64,000 nucleotides of DNA from an uncultured Parabacteroides sp. (GTDB taxonomy: Bacteria; Bacteroidota; Bacteroidia; Bacteroidales; Tannerellaceae). The stretch covers positions 20,689-84,688 of the forward strand of contig CASFXH010000006.1 in assembly GCA_949298575.1 (NCBI GenBank), given 5' to 3'. This document shows positions 19,806 to 28,198 of the stretch, one piece after another. The stretch's first letter is position 1, and each line of letters opens with the position of its first letter. A model generated the notes under the pieces. It worked only from the letters and a program-made list of their open reading frames with translations, was not told where the DNA came from and did not search any database. The position numbers and the translations under genes were made by a program.

Positions 19806-20999
19806 ATGTTACAAGTATCGGATCGCTTGGCCAGCCTGTCGCCCTCCGCGACGTTGGCCATGTCACAAAAGAGTGGCGAGCTTAAAGCGCAAGGCGTGGA
19901 CGTCATCAACCTGAGTGTCGGGGAGCCCGACTTCAACACGCCCGACCATATCAAGGAAGCCGCCAAGAAAGCCATCGACGAGAATTACTCGCGTTATTCA
20001 CCCGTAGCCGGCTATCCCGCGCTTCGCGAGGCGATAGTCCGGAAACTCAAGAATGAGAATCATTTGGATTATACCATCAACCAGATCTCGTGCGCGAATG
20101 GTGCGAAGCAGTCGGTCTGCAACACGATCCTGGCCTTGGTGAACGCCGGCGATGAGGTCATTATCCCCGCGCCTTTCTGGGTTAGCTATCCGGAGATGGT
20201 GAAGTTAGCGGAAGGCCATCCCGTGATTGTCCCCGCGGGCATTGAGCAAGACTTCAAGATCACGCCTGCCCAACTGGAAGCGGCGATCACGCCCCGTACG
20301 AAAGCGCTGATCCTCTGTTCTCCGTCCAACCCGACGGGTTCCGTCTACAGCGCGGATGAGTTGGCGGGTCTGGCGGAAGTCCTGAAGCGCTATCCGGAGA
20401 TCATCGTGCTCGCGGACGAGATCTATGAGCATATCAACTACATAGGCCAGCACCACAGCATCGCCCATGTGGAGGGCATGAAAGACCGCACGGTGATCAT
20501 CAATGGTGTTTCGAAAGCCTATGCCATGACAGGCTGGCGTATCGGTTTTATCGCCGGTCCGGAGTGGATCGTGAAGGCGGTCAATAAGTTGCAAGGACAG
20601 TATACTTCAGGCCCTTGCTCTGTCTCGCAAAAGGCGGCCGAGGCGGCTTATACGGGGACGCAAGAACCGGTCGAGGCGATGCGTCAAGCCTTCGAGCGCC
20701 GGCGCGACTTGATCGTTCGCTTGGCGAAAGAAGTTCCCGGCTTTGAGGTGAATATGCCCGAAGGCGCGTTCTATCTCTTCCCCAAGTGCAGCGCCTATTT
20801 CGGTAAGCGTGCGGGCGACCGGGTGATCGAGAACGCGGACGACCTGGCGATGTACCTCTTGGAAGTTGGCCATGTCGCTTGTGTCGGCGGTACTTCCTTC
20901 GGCGCCCCCGAGTGCATCCGCATGAGCTACGCGACGAGCGACGAGAACATCACCGAAGCGATCCGCCGGATCAAGGAAGCGCTCTCGCTGTTGCGATAA
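19806..20999 (+). CDS. aspC: Class I aspartate aminotransferase-type enzyme
   Basis: 397 residues, standard for the fold-type I, Igamma-like aspartate aminotransferases. PLP enzyme; the Schiff-base lysine is K237 in GVSKAYAMTGWRIGF. Other family signs: LSVGEPDFNTPDHIKEAA (about 36-53), PAFWVSYPEMVKLA with the PLP-stacking aromatic, CSPSNPTGSVYS and LADEIYEHINY. The C-terminus has the substrate-carboxylate arginine region AFYLFPKCSAYF and RMSYATSDENI. Substrate could be aspartate or a related amino acid; the specificity cannot be told by eye. Last gene of the permease-ribBA-aspC run; a long inverted repeat follows. Confidence 0.93.
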   Translation: MLQVSDRLASLSPSATLAMSQKSGELKAQGVDVINLSVGEPDFNTPDHIKEAAKKAIDENYSRYSPVAGYPALREAIVRKLKNENHLDYTINQISCANGAKQSVCNTILALVNAGDEVIIPAPFWVSYPEMVKLAEGHPVIVPAGIEQDFKITPAQLEAAITPRTKALILCSPSNPTGSVYSADELAGLAEVLKRYPEIIVLADEIYEHINYIGQHHSIAHVEGMKDRTVIINGVSKAYAMTGWRIGFIAGPEWIVKAVNKLQGQYTSGPCSVSQKAAEAAYTGTQEPVEAMRQAFERRRDLIVRLAKEVPGFEVNMPEGAFYLFPKCSAYFGKRAGDRVIENADDLAMYLLEVGHVACVGGTSFGAPECIRMSYATSDENITEAIRRIKEALSLLR

Positions 21000-21027
21000 A
21001 CAAGCAAAAGGCTGTGTCTAATTACGG

Positions 21028-21135
21028 AAAAGCACGCTGACAACGCCGATAGGGCAGATTTACGCGGATTATTTTTAATGATTTACAATTATAAATCCGC
21101 GTAAATCCGCTCAGTCTGCGTCATCTGCGTGCTTT
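21028..21135. repeat. Long imperfect inverted repeat after the aminotransferase gene
   Basis: Outer arms AAAGCACGC (21029-21037) and GCGTGCTTT (21127-21135) and perfect inner arms GATTTACGCGGATT (21057-21070) and AATCCGCGTAAATC (21094-21107) face each other around an AT-rich centre. The two parts are separated by loosely pairing DNA. The element is about 108 bp, and no T-run follows. It may be a dispersed intergenic element (MITE- or REP-like) or a structured 3' end; only one copy is in the window. Confidence 0.75.
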
Positions 21136-21160
21136 CTTGATTTTAACTCAGCCCCACACT

Positions 21161-21301
21161 TCATTTTGTGACTTTATTCTCTTCCGCTTCTCTCTCCTTC
21201 CGGATCTTCCGGAGTTCATTTAACCCCCAAATAAGGGCACACAAAGACATAAATATAACGAGACCAAAAACGAGCAATAACATTTCACCCATCGTTATCA
21301 T
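21161..21301 (-). CDS. Small single-helix membrane protein (46 aa)
   Basis: Too short for usual gene finders. From the ATG at 21301 it gives 46 residues: MITMGEMLLLVFGLVIFMSL then CALIWGLNELRKIRKERE and a charged tail ending in KVTK. The ATG at 21292 (Met4) is an alternative. One hydrophobic helix (residues 7-25) is followed by an amphipathic charged tail. It starts 5 bases after the stop of the 72-residue membrane protein gene upstream, so the pair is one operon. No family recognised. The pairing of two tiny membrane proteins is compatible with a regulator or a stress peptide, but nothing proves this. Confidence 0.55.
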   Translation of the reverse strand: MITMGEMLLLVFGLVIFMSLCALIWGLNELRKIRKEREAEENKVTK

Positions 21302-21306
21302 AATGT

Positions 21307-21525
21307 TTATTTTTTAGAGTTTGATATTAATAGCAAAGCAAAACCGACGATTCCCGATACAAACACGGCAGTCATTCCCGCCCCAATTAACCAAATTGGA
21401 TTGATATCCAATCGCATGATGCCGGCTAGGATTATTCCACCGAAGACCAATTTGGATATATCAATGAGATACTTCCCTAATTCATCTAGCGCTAACTCGC
21501 GATTCGTTTTTCTTTCTTTTTCCAT
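21307..21525 (-). CDS. Small two-helix membrane protein (72 aa)
   Basis: 72 residues: a charged start (MEKERKTNRELALDELGKYL) then LIDISKLVFGGIILAGIMRL and a second helix WLIGAGMTAVFVSGIVGFAL, ending in NSKK. The layout (charged amphipathic N-terminus, two helices, lysine tail) resembles a Bacteroidetes small family I recall as DUF6722, not verified. Forms an operon with the 46-residue protein. Isolated between repeats, about 690 bp from the next gene upstream. Confidence 0.65.
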   Translation of the reverse strand: MEKERKTNRELALDELGKYLIDISKLVFGGIILAGIMRLDINPIWLIGAGMTAVFVSGIVGFALLLISNSKK

Positions 21526-22107
21526 ACGTAAATATATTCATGTCTCGATTAATATTTTTCCATTCGTAGGCACCACAAAGATAACGAATATACGTGTGAA
21601 AAAGCATGCTTGGATTATGGTTTCTTTATAATGCCCATTGTAAGGTCGTCACTATTGGATTATAGCGAGCTTACAATAGGCGTTATGAACTCCTTATAAT
21701 AGGCATTATAATATATCCTGTGTATGAGATATTTATGAGGGTGGATCTTATTGGGGTGGTTGGCTCCTGCGGTTGAATTCCGCGTTGAAACGCCTCGCGG
21801 GCATCGGCCAACGGCCCTGCGGGTGTTTTTTGCGTGCGACAAAAGCTATCTTTCTCCACCTCGAATGAGGGGGAGATGCCCGCAGGGCAGAGGGGGTAAA
21901 GACCCCTATATATAATAATGTACGCGCGAACATTATATATATATTATATCTCCATCTTCCATCCTTATGTTTTGATTTTTCATCTTATCAGCCCCGTTAG
22001 TCGCGCAGGGGCGGGGTTTCGTTCGGAAAATCCAATACTGCGGATAAGAAAGAATCAAGAATCACAAAAAAAGTGGGGCAAGAGGTTGTTGGTTTCAAAG
22101 AAAGACG
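21526..22107. other. Repeat-rich intergenic region with no convincing gene
   Basis: Contains: a 19-base AT-rich repeat in three copies, one inverted (21626-21644) and two direct (21670-21688, 21693-21711); a separated inverted repeat CCCTGCGGG (21815-21823)/CCCGCAGGG (21879-21887); an AT-rich inverted repeat with ATAATGT/ACATTAT around 21914-21936; and a GC-rich stem CCCCG/CGGGG near 21992-22016. Short minus-strand ORFs at 21660-21842 and 21748-21933 run through these repeats and show no protein-like features. The right end leads into the promoter of the large surface-protein gene. Confidence 0.6.
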
Positions 22108-22115
22108 TACCTTTG
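22086..22115 (+). promoter_or_regulatory. Promoter of the large surface-protein gene, with a long leader
   Basis: TTG at 22086-22088, 19 bp spacing, then TACCTTTG at 22108-22115, a good Bacteroidetes -33/-7 pair. The leader to the ATG at 22220 is about 95 bases, long for this genome. It has a stem TGTCGC...GCGACA (about 22119-22150) and an AT-rich stretch just before the start codon, which in Bacteroidetes favours strong translation in the absence of a Shine-Dalgarno. Confidence 0.65.
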
Positions 22116-22219
22116 TCATGTCGCAAAAAAGGGAACGTCCGCACGCGACAAGGACGACCCTGACATCATGATGATAAGACATTTTTTTAAACCTAAGTTT
22201 TATATTTAATTATTTTATT

Positions 22220-25200
22220 ATGAACAAAAAGTTTTCTACTTTGATGGCCGGCTTGATGCTGGCTTCTGCGTTCTCGGCTAATGCCGTGATTGACGCAGGG
22301 AACAATGCTAAGTACGAGAACGGTAAGTATTACTTGTTGGGTAATGGGAGTAGTTATATTTCCGTTGTCTCAAATCCTGATGGTGATACTGACGGGGCTT
22401 ATGGTGACTTAGTGTTGAAAACAGCAACAGACATTGATGACAATTTGCAAGAGACTCGTGAAGCTCTTTGGAAAGTTAATGTAACGACGGGTACGCAAGG
22501 ACAAGCTCCGCGCTATACCTTCCAAAATGTCGCTACAGGTCTTATGCTGAGTGTTCCTGTTCCTCCGAGCTCGACTCCTGTCGATGCTGAGATTTCTGGT
22601 TCGATGATGGAGTGGTATAATGGTACGGTTTCGACTAATATTCAAACCCCTTCTCCATTGATGTCCTATGTGAGCGCAAATCAAGTTGTTTATTTTACTG
22701 AAGGTGCTAGTGGTGAGTTGCAAGTAACGAAGTCAGCTCCTAACAGTGTCACAAGCGCATTTCAAGTAAAGCCTTATACTGCTGAGATCATTAACGACTT
22801 GACGGCAGATCAGCTTAACCAAGAGCTTGATCCTTATGTAGATCCGGATAAGAGCTATTTCTCATTGTCTTTTAATCGTGACGTGACGGATGACGCTTCG
22901 ACGAACTTGTTTGCTGCAACGGAGTTGAAGGCTGAGCAGGTTTCGAGAACTACTTATGTAAGATTGCAGGCTAAGGACGTAAAGGTTGACGGTGCTCAAG
23001 CTTATATCGTTGTGGATACTGCTTATTATGCGGGTTCTGAGAATATCGCTAAGCTGGTGAAGTTCACTTATGCCGCAAAGAACAGTGAGGCTAAGCATCC
23101 GAACGGTATCAATCGTTATGAGAAGTCTTTTGAGTATAACTTCTCTTATGATCCGACGGAAGATCGCCTTTTGATCCGTTCTCATGGTTATCTGCTTCAG
23201 AGAGAAGATGCCGCAGGTAATCCGGATCCTGTATTGATAGCAGACGATAATGAATTGGCGTATAAGGATTATGAGTATCCTCGTTATACTGCTTGGGGTG
23301 TGGCTGCTGATGGTGAAGATGAAGTTGCTGAAGGTATAGATATTACGGCAACTCCCGCTCCATTGGCAATTGTTTCCGATGATAATAATGCTGCCGCTCC
23401 GTTTGTTCGTTTGGTTGAGTTGAGCTCTGTTCGTGAGTTGACAGTTTCCAATATTCCTGGTAAGGTTTCAGAAGTGGATGATCTTGATAAAGGTATGAAC
23501 ACCGTTGTTAAGATTGGTATCCAAAATATTTATGAGCCGACAACGATCGCTGATGGTCTTTACTTGATCCGTTTGGTGGAGAATGATGTTCGGACGAAGA
23601 TCGCTGATAATTCTTATGCTGCTTCCGAGGGTGATTACTATATCGCTAATTTGGGTGGTGCCTTTGGTTATGTAGAGCAAGCTCGTAATCAAGATTTCCA
23701 ACACATGCCGGCCGCTCAATGGTACGTGAAGAAGCAAGGCACGAGCTCTACCGCTCCTGTCACGATCACGAACCGTGAGTTCTCTGATCATGCTGATCGA
23801 AGTATTCTTGCCGGTAGCCTCCAAGCCTTCAAGTCTGGTGACAACGTATTCTTCACAGCGAACAACTTCACGTATGCGGGAAGCCGTGATACTTTGGAGT
23901 TCATCAAGGTTGAGAATACGACAGACGCTCACCTGGGTTACAAGTACGTGACGAAAGAACAAGCTTCTGTTGAGACTTACGTATTCAACTATCTGCATGG
24001 CTTGTCTTTGGAGAATGGTTTGAATACGCCGTCAGACAAGGATTCTTTGGTACGTGTGGACGAGACGGGTGCGAAGGCTGAGTTCCGCTTGATCCCGGTT
24101 GTCACGGACGATAGCTATGGTATTCAATTGGATGAAAAGGCTACAGGTATCGCTAACTTGGAGCGTAACGTTTACTACATCCAAGCTTACGACAACTCGA
24201 AATTCGAGGGCACTCGTTATCTGGCTTATGACCGTGCTTCTAAGAGCTATGTGATGTCTACGACTCCGACTCCTTATTTCTTGAAAGAGAATAACGACAT
24301 TGACGATACGCATTACTATGCTTTGGTTGAGGCAGAATTGTTAGGTGGTGATCCGTATCCTGTAATTGATGAGGAGACAAAGGAACTCATAGGCTATTAC
24401 TATAGCTATTACGATGAGGATGGTGAGCCGATCGTAATGGATGATAGCAAGAATGTCGCTTTGTATACGCTTGATATTGAGAAGGGCGAATTGAACCGGT
24501 TGAAGATTGCTGCTAGGCCTACTACTGTTTCTGATTCACCTATAGCAGATCCTCAAGATCCGCATGACGGAGATGCTAAGTATGCTTTGTATAATAAGAA
24601 GGATAATAGCAATGAGGCGCAAGAAGGTTTGTGGGAATACTACTCCTATTATGATGAGACTGATATTAAATATGCTTATCGACAAGTAGGTGGCAATTCT
24701 ACAGGTTACGCTTACAATCGTGTATCTGTCGATGACAACACTTTGGACTTGACGATTGCGAATATTGATGACAAGTGGACTCAAGAGATCCGCGTCTCCG
24801 CGTTCGAGGTAGCAACGAATGACTCTCCGTTGTATCGTCGCTTCAATGGCGCCGCTCCTGAGACTTACGGTACGGCCGCTAACGCTCCGTTGAACCTGAA
24901 GTTCTTCCGCTTCAATAACAACAGCGAGTACTTGTTCGAGAATCAATCGGCTGACAACGCTTACCGTGATGGTATCAGTGACAAGTCGATCAGCTTCTTG
25001 GGCGTAAACAACGCGTTCCAATATCCGGAAAGCGAGACTCGTTCTTACACGATGTTTGTCGATACGGCTTATGTACGCTACAATACTCGTATGCCGCAAT
25101 ACTTGATCGGCATTCGTCCGGAAGTTGTACCGGGTGACACGATCTGGTGTAACGCGACGAGCGCTCACCACCATGAGACGTTGGCCGATTCGTTGGCTTG

Positions 25201-25945
25201 CGACCATACGGTGATCACCGCAGGCTTCACTCGTGCGATGTACTTGTTCAACGCTGAGGATTCAGTCGCTAACAGCAATTACGATTATCAAGGTAAGGCC
25301 GCTTACGGTGCGCAAGGTTACACTCGCTTGGCGTTCAAGGATGCCGTTCACGCAGGTGATACGTTGTATATCCTGAACCCGAACGTAACGACTGAGCAAT
25401 TGATCGCTACAGATCTGAAGGATGGTGACTTGTTCTCGGATAAGATCTACTTGGGCAACAACTTGCACAAGAATGTAGTCTTCCAATTCCGTTTGATCGA
25501 CGATGAGAACAACCGCTTCTTGATCGAGTCTGAGGCAGAGCAAGATGGTAAGGCTGTCGTCAATGCTGACTTGAAGAATGTTTCTATCGCTCCGATGATG
25601 GGTGGCTGGGTTAAGGTTCAGAATGGTGTTCCTGTCATCGCTCGCTACCAAAGCTTCCAAGAGGCCATCGCTCAAGCTGATGTCTTCGACGTAAACGACG
25701 AGATCCTGTATGACGCTACGGCTAACGATGAGGTAGCTGTTGAGTCTGTGAAGGTTATCGCCGGTGACGGTCAAGTCACGATCATGGGCGCCGCAGGTAA
25801 GAACGTCACGATCACGACAGTTCTTGGTAAGACGGTAGTCGCTAAGACGATCGCTTCCGACAACGAGACGATCGCCGTTCCGACGACGGGTATCGTAGCC
25901 GTAGCTGTAGAAGGCGAAGAGGCGATCATGACCATCGTAAAATAA
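22220..25945 (+). CDS. Large secreted surface protein with T9SS-like C-terminal domain (S-layer-like candidate)
   Basis: 1241 residues. Signal peptide MNKKFSTLMAGLMLASAFSA with likely cleavage after ANA (about residue 22). The bulk is an acidic, Tyr/Asn/Asp-rich, beta-rich sequence with repeated phrases of the type YYLxxxG, YAYxxxx and WxVxxxx; no enzyme motif is seen. The last 70 residues have the pattern of a type A T9SS sorting domain: NVTITTVLGKTVVAKTI, ETIAVPTTGIVAVAVEGEEA and the end MTIVK, comparable to families I recall as DUF6383 in Tannerella/Parabacteroides. Codon choice is strongly biased (Leu mostly TTG, Arg mostly CGT, Gly mostly GGT), and base composition is visibly lower in GC than the flanks, both typical of abundant surface proteins. 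It has its own promoter and a strong terminator. S-layer identity is an inference. Confidence 0.8.
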   Translation: MNKKFSTLMAGLMLASAFSANAVIDAGNNAKYENGKYYLLGNGSSYISVVSNPDGDTDGAYGDLVLKTATDIDDNLQETREALWKVNVTTGTQGQAPRYTFQNVATGLMLSVPVPPSSTPVDAEISGSMMEWYNGTVSTNIQTPSPLMSYVSANQVVYFTEGASGELQVTKSAPNSVTSAFQVKPYTAEIINDLTADQLNQELDPYVDPDKSYFSLSFNRDVTDDASTNLFAATELKAEQVSRTTYVRLQAKDVKVDGAQAYIVVDTAYYAGSENIAKLVKFTYAAKNSEAKHPNGINRYEKSFEYNFSYDPTEDRLLIRSHGYLLQREDAAGNPDPVLIADDNELAYKDYEYPRYTAWGVAADGEDEVAEGIDITATPAPLAIVSDDNNAAAPFVRLVELSSVRELTVSNIPGKVSEVDDLDKGMNTVVKIGIQNIYEPTTIADGLYLIRLVENDVRTKIADNSYAASEGDYYIANLGGAFGYVEQARNQDFQHMPAAQWYVKKQGTSSTAPVTITNREFSDHADRSILAGSLQAFKSGDNVFFTANNFTYAGSRDTLEFIKVENTTDAHLGYKYVTKEQASVETYVFNYLHGLSLENGLNTPSDKDSLVRVDETGAKAEFRLIPVVTDDSYGIQLDEKATGIANLERNVYYIQAYDNSKFEGTRYLAYDRASKSYVMSTTPTPYFLKENNDIDDTHYYALVEAELLGGDPYPVIDEETKELIGYYYSYYDEDGEPIVMDDSKNVALYTLDIEKGELNRLKIAARPTTVSDSPIADPQDPHDGDAKYALYNKKDNSNEAQEGLWEYYSYYDETDIKYAYRQVGGNSTGYAYNRVSVDDNTLDLTIANIDDKWTQEIRVSAFEVATNDSPLYRRFNGAAPETYGTAANAPLNLKFFRFNNNSEYLFENQSADNAYRDGISDKSISFLGVNNAFQYPESETRSYTMFVDTAYVRYNTRMPQYLIGIRPEVVPGDTIWCNATSAHHHETLADSLACDHTVITAGFTRAMYLFNAEDSVANSNYDYQGKAAYGAQGYTRLAFKDAVHAGDTLYILNPNVTTEQLIATDLKDGDLFSDKIYLGNNLHKNVVFQFRLIDDENNRFLIESEAEQDGKAVVNADLKNVSIAPMMGGWVKVQNGVPVIARYQSFQEAIAQADVFDVNDEILYDATANDEVAVESVKVIAGDGQVTIMGAAGKNVTITTVLGKTVVAKTIASDNETIAVPTTGIVAVAVEGEEAIMTIVK

Positions 25946-25970
25946 TCATTCGATTATAAAGTTTAAGGGT

Positions 25971-26004
25971 AGAGACGTGGCTTGAGCCGCGTCTCTATTT
26001 TTTT
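25971..26004 (+). terminator. Rho-independent terminator of the surface-protein gene
   Basis: AGAGACGTGGCT (25971-25982) pairs with AGCCGCGTCTCT (25985-25996) over about 11 bp with one G-T pair, followed by ATTTTTTT. It lies 26 bases after the stop codon and is well formed, fitting a highly expressed single-gene transcript. Confidence 0.92.
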
Positions 26005-26174
26005 ATTGCGCTTTGAGACCTGTTATTCAACCAAAATCCTTATCTCTATCCCAATCATTAAATACCACTGGCCTTTCGAGGATAAAGTAGAGCGCTTATA
26101 GCTGATCGGGTGCGCTTTGTGGATTGTTTTATGAATAATGCCGAAGGAATATCGGCGTTCTTCTTTTCTTTTCC

Positions 26175-26182
26175 TAAATTTG
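26175..26182 (+). promoter_or_regulatory. -7 element upstream of the isomerase-like gene
   Basis: TAAATTTG, a full match to TAnnTTTG, 30 bases before the ATG at 26213. No clear -33 TTTG at 19-21 bp. Confidence 0.6.
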
Positions 26183-26212
26183 TACGCTATATATATAAAT
26201 AGGTAAAGCACC

Positions 26213-27061
26213 ATGAAGAATTCAAGAAGAACATTTTTCAAGCAAGGCTTAGCGGGAGCGTTATGGCTGGGTGCCGCTTCGCTCGCGCAAGCCACTCCGG
26301 ACCCGGCTCGTCCGAAGACGACGCCGGCAGTGAATCCTTTCCGTCTAGGTATGGCGGGTTGGACGTTTGTTAACTTTGATCTGGAAACGACGTTGAAGAC
26401 GTTGAAACGGTTGGATGTCCATTACCTCTGCATTAAGGATTTCCATTTGCCTTTAGACAGTACGGATGAACAAATCAAGGCGTTCCACGACAAGTGCGCC
26501 TCGTATGGCGTGACGGGTTACGCGGTGGGCCCCATCTATATGAAAAGCGAGGCGGAGATTGATAGGGCTTTCGAATACGCGAAACGAGTTGGCGTGAAGC
26601 TGGTAGTTGGCGTGCCGAACTATGACCTCTTGCCCTATGTTGACAAGAAGGTGAAAGAGTATGATTACCATTACGCGATCCATTTGCATGGGCCCGATAT
26701 CGAGACGTATCCCGACGCGACCGACGTGTGGGAGCACGTGAAGGATTTGGATCCTCGCATTGGCATGTGTCTCGACGTGGGACATGACTTGCGCAACGGA
26801 TGCGATCCGGTGGCGGACTTGAAGAAATACCATACCCGGGTGTTTGATATCCATATCAAGGATGTCACGGACTCGACGAAAGCCGGCGTGGCGATCGAGC
26901 TGGGCCGGGGGAAGATCGATTTTCCCGCGTTGATCCGGATGTTGCGTGAGGTGAACTATACGGGAATGTGTAGCTTGGAATACGAGAAAGATATGAAGGA
27001 TCCATTCTTGGGCATTGCCGAATCAATCGGATATTTCAAGGCGGTGTCGGATTGGGCTTGA
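26213..27061 (+). CDS. Tat-exported sugar phosphate isomerase/epimerase-like protein
   Basis: 282 residues. The N-terminus has a twin-arginine signal, SRRTFFKQG followed by LAGALWLGAASLAQA, so the folded protein should be exported, unlike cytoplasmic members. The rest is an AP-endonuclease-2/xylose-isomerase-like TIM barrel: LKRLDVHYLCIKDFHLPL, KLVVGVPNYDLLPYV, YAIHLHGPDIETYPDATD, GMCLDVGHDLRNG with the metal-binding Asp and His, DIHIKDVTD (Asp-His-Lys) and GRGKIDFPALI with a C-terminal CSLEYEKD glutamate. Substrate unknown; this class handles sugars and cyclitols. A second Tat-exported paralogue lies at 39306. The next lipoprotein gene starts 25 bases later. Confidence 0.88.
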   Translation: MKNSRRTFFKQGLAGALWLGAASLAQATPDPARPKTTPAVNPFRLGMAGWTFVNFDLETTLKTLKRLDVHYLCIKDFHLPLDSTDEQIKAFHDKCASYGVTGYAVGPIYMKSEAEIDRAFEYAKRVGVKLVVGVPNYDLLPYVDKKVKEYDYHYAIHLHGPDIETYPDATDVWEHVKDLDPRIGMCLDVGHDLRNGCDPVADLKKYHTRVFDIHIKDVTDSTKAGVAIELGRGKIDFPALIRMLREVNYTGMCSLEYEKDMKDPFLGIAESIGYFKAVSDWA

Positions 27062-27086
27062 TTGGAAGGAATAGGTTGAGACGTGG

Positions 27087-28139
27087 ATGAAGTGGAGTAA
27101 GCATTTGAGGATTGTCCTGTCCGTAGGGTTGGTGGCCCTGCTGACCGCTTGTGGGTCGATGAGAACCTTTGAGATCGAGACGTATAACCCTTCGGAAGTC
27201 ACTTTCCCGGAGGCGACGCGTACGGTTTTGGTGGTGAATCACGCGGTACCCCAACCGGAGGATGTCGGCTATAAGAGCGAGATCATGGGAGAAGGCGAGA
27301 AGGTGGAACGGGCGCGGGCGGACAGTGCTTTGTATGACGCTTGTCACGCGTTGGGCGAAGCGATGATGCGCTCGGATTATTTCTCGGACGTGTTGCTCTA
27401 TCACGATACGTTACGGACAGACTCTCTTTATTATTTGGATCAAAGATTGACTTCCGCGGAGGTGGAACGCTTGTGTGAGGAGACTGGTGTCGACGCGGTG
27501 GTTTCCTTGGACCGTTTGATTTTCCAGATGGATAAGTCGGTGATCCCTTTTTCAAGTATCTACGTCATGGGGCAGATCAATGTCCAGATGAAAGGAATAT
27601 TCCGGGCTTATTTGCCTGGGCGGGCGCAACCTTTGGCGACTGTTATGGTGGAAGATAGCGTCCAGTTCGTGGAGAGCGCGGAGGTGCCGAAGGTGCTGGA
27701 CATTTATTTGCCTGACCCGGAGGAAGCGTTGCGCTTGTCGGCTCGTTATCTAGGGACGAAAGTGAGCGACAATTTCGTGCCGCATTGGTCGCGGGAGAGT
27801 CGTTGGTATTATACGAGTTCAGGCGCTCGTTGGAAAGAAGCTTCCGCGTATGCCTCGAATGGCGACTGGGAGCAAGCGGGTGAACGTTGGCGACAACTTT
27901 ATGACCGAGCGAAGCCCGGTGCGGGCAAGGCGAAGCTTGCCTCGAACCTTGCGCTCGTTGAAGAGATGCGAGGCGACTTTGAGCAGGCTTTGGTCTGGGC
28001 GACACGATCGCATGACTTGTTTAAGCAAACCTTGGGAGATGAAGCGGACGAAACCCAGCTATTGCAAGTCTATCAGAAAGCTTTGAGCGAGCGAGTGACT
28101 GCCAATCGGAAATTAAATGCGCAATTTGGAGAGGAATAA
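27087..28139 (+). CDS. Lipoprotein with C-terminal TPR-like helices (possibly DUF6340 family)
   Basis: 350 residues. Lipoprotein signal with lipobox LTAC (Cys near residue 23), so probably membrane-anchored in the periplasm or on the surface. The first 220 residues are alpha/beta with FPEATRTVLVVNHAVPQPED, ALGEAMMRSDYFSDVLLYHD and CEETGVDAVVSLDRLIFQ, then a helical part (GARWKEASAYASNGDWEQAG, ERWRQLYDRAKPG, LASNLALVEEMRGDFEQALV) that looks like two or three TPR units. From memory it resembles the Bacteroidetes DUF6340 family, not verified. It is 25 bases after the isomerase-like gene in the same direction. Role unknown. Confidence 0.8.
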   Translation: MKWSKHLRIVLSVGLVALLTACGSMRTFEIETYNPSEVTFPEATRTVLVVNHAVPQPEDVGYKSEIMGEGEKVERARADSALYDACHALGEAMMRSDYFSDVLLYHDTLRTDSLYYLDQRLTSAEVERLCEETGVDAVVSLDRLIFQMDKSVIPFSSIYVMGQINVQMKGIFRAYLPGRAQPLATVMVEDSVQFVESAEVPKVLDIYLPDPEEALRLSARYLGTKVSDNFVPHWSRESRWYYTSSGARWKEASAYASNGDWEQAGERWRQLYDRAKPGAGKAKLASNLALVEEMRGDFEQALVWATRSHDLFKQTLGDEADETQLLQVYQKALSERVTANRKLNAQFGEE

Positions 28140-28162
28140 TATCGCCGTACTTGAATTATTAC

Positions 28163-28170
28163 TACTTTTG
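28163..28170 (+). promoter_or_regulatory. -7 element upstream of the acidic 153-aa protein gene
   Basis: TACTTTTG, a full match to TAnnTTTG, 28 bases before the ATG at 28199. No convincing -33 element at the usual spacing. Confidence 0.5.
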
Positions 28171-28198
28171 AGGCTGAAATTATAAAAAAGTCAGGACT

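Noticed and set aside
21660-21933. Minus-strand ORFs of 60 and 61 residues
   Set aside because: Lie in repeat-rich DNA, overlap in different frames, and have no protein-like composition.
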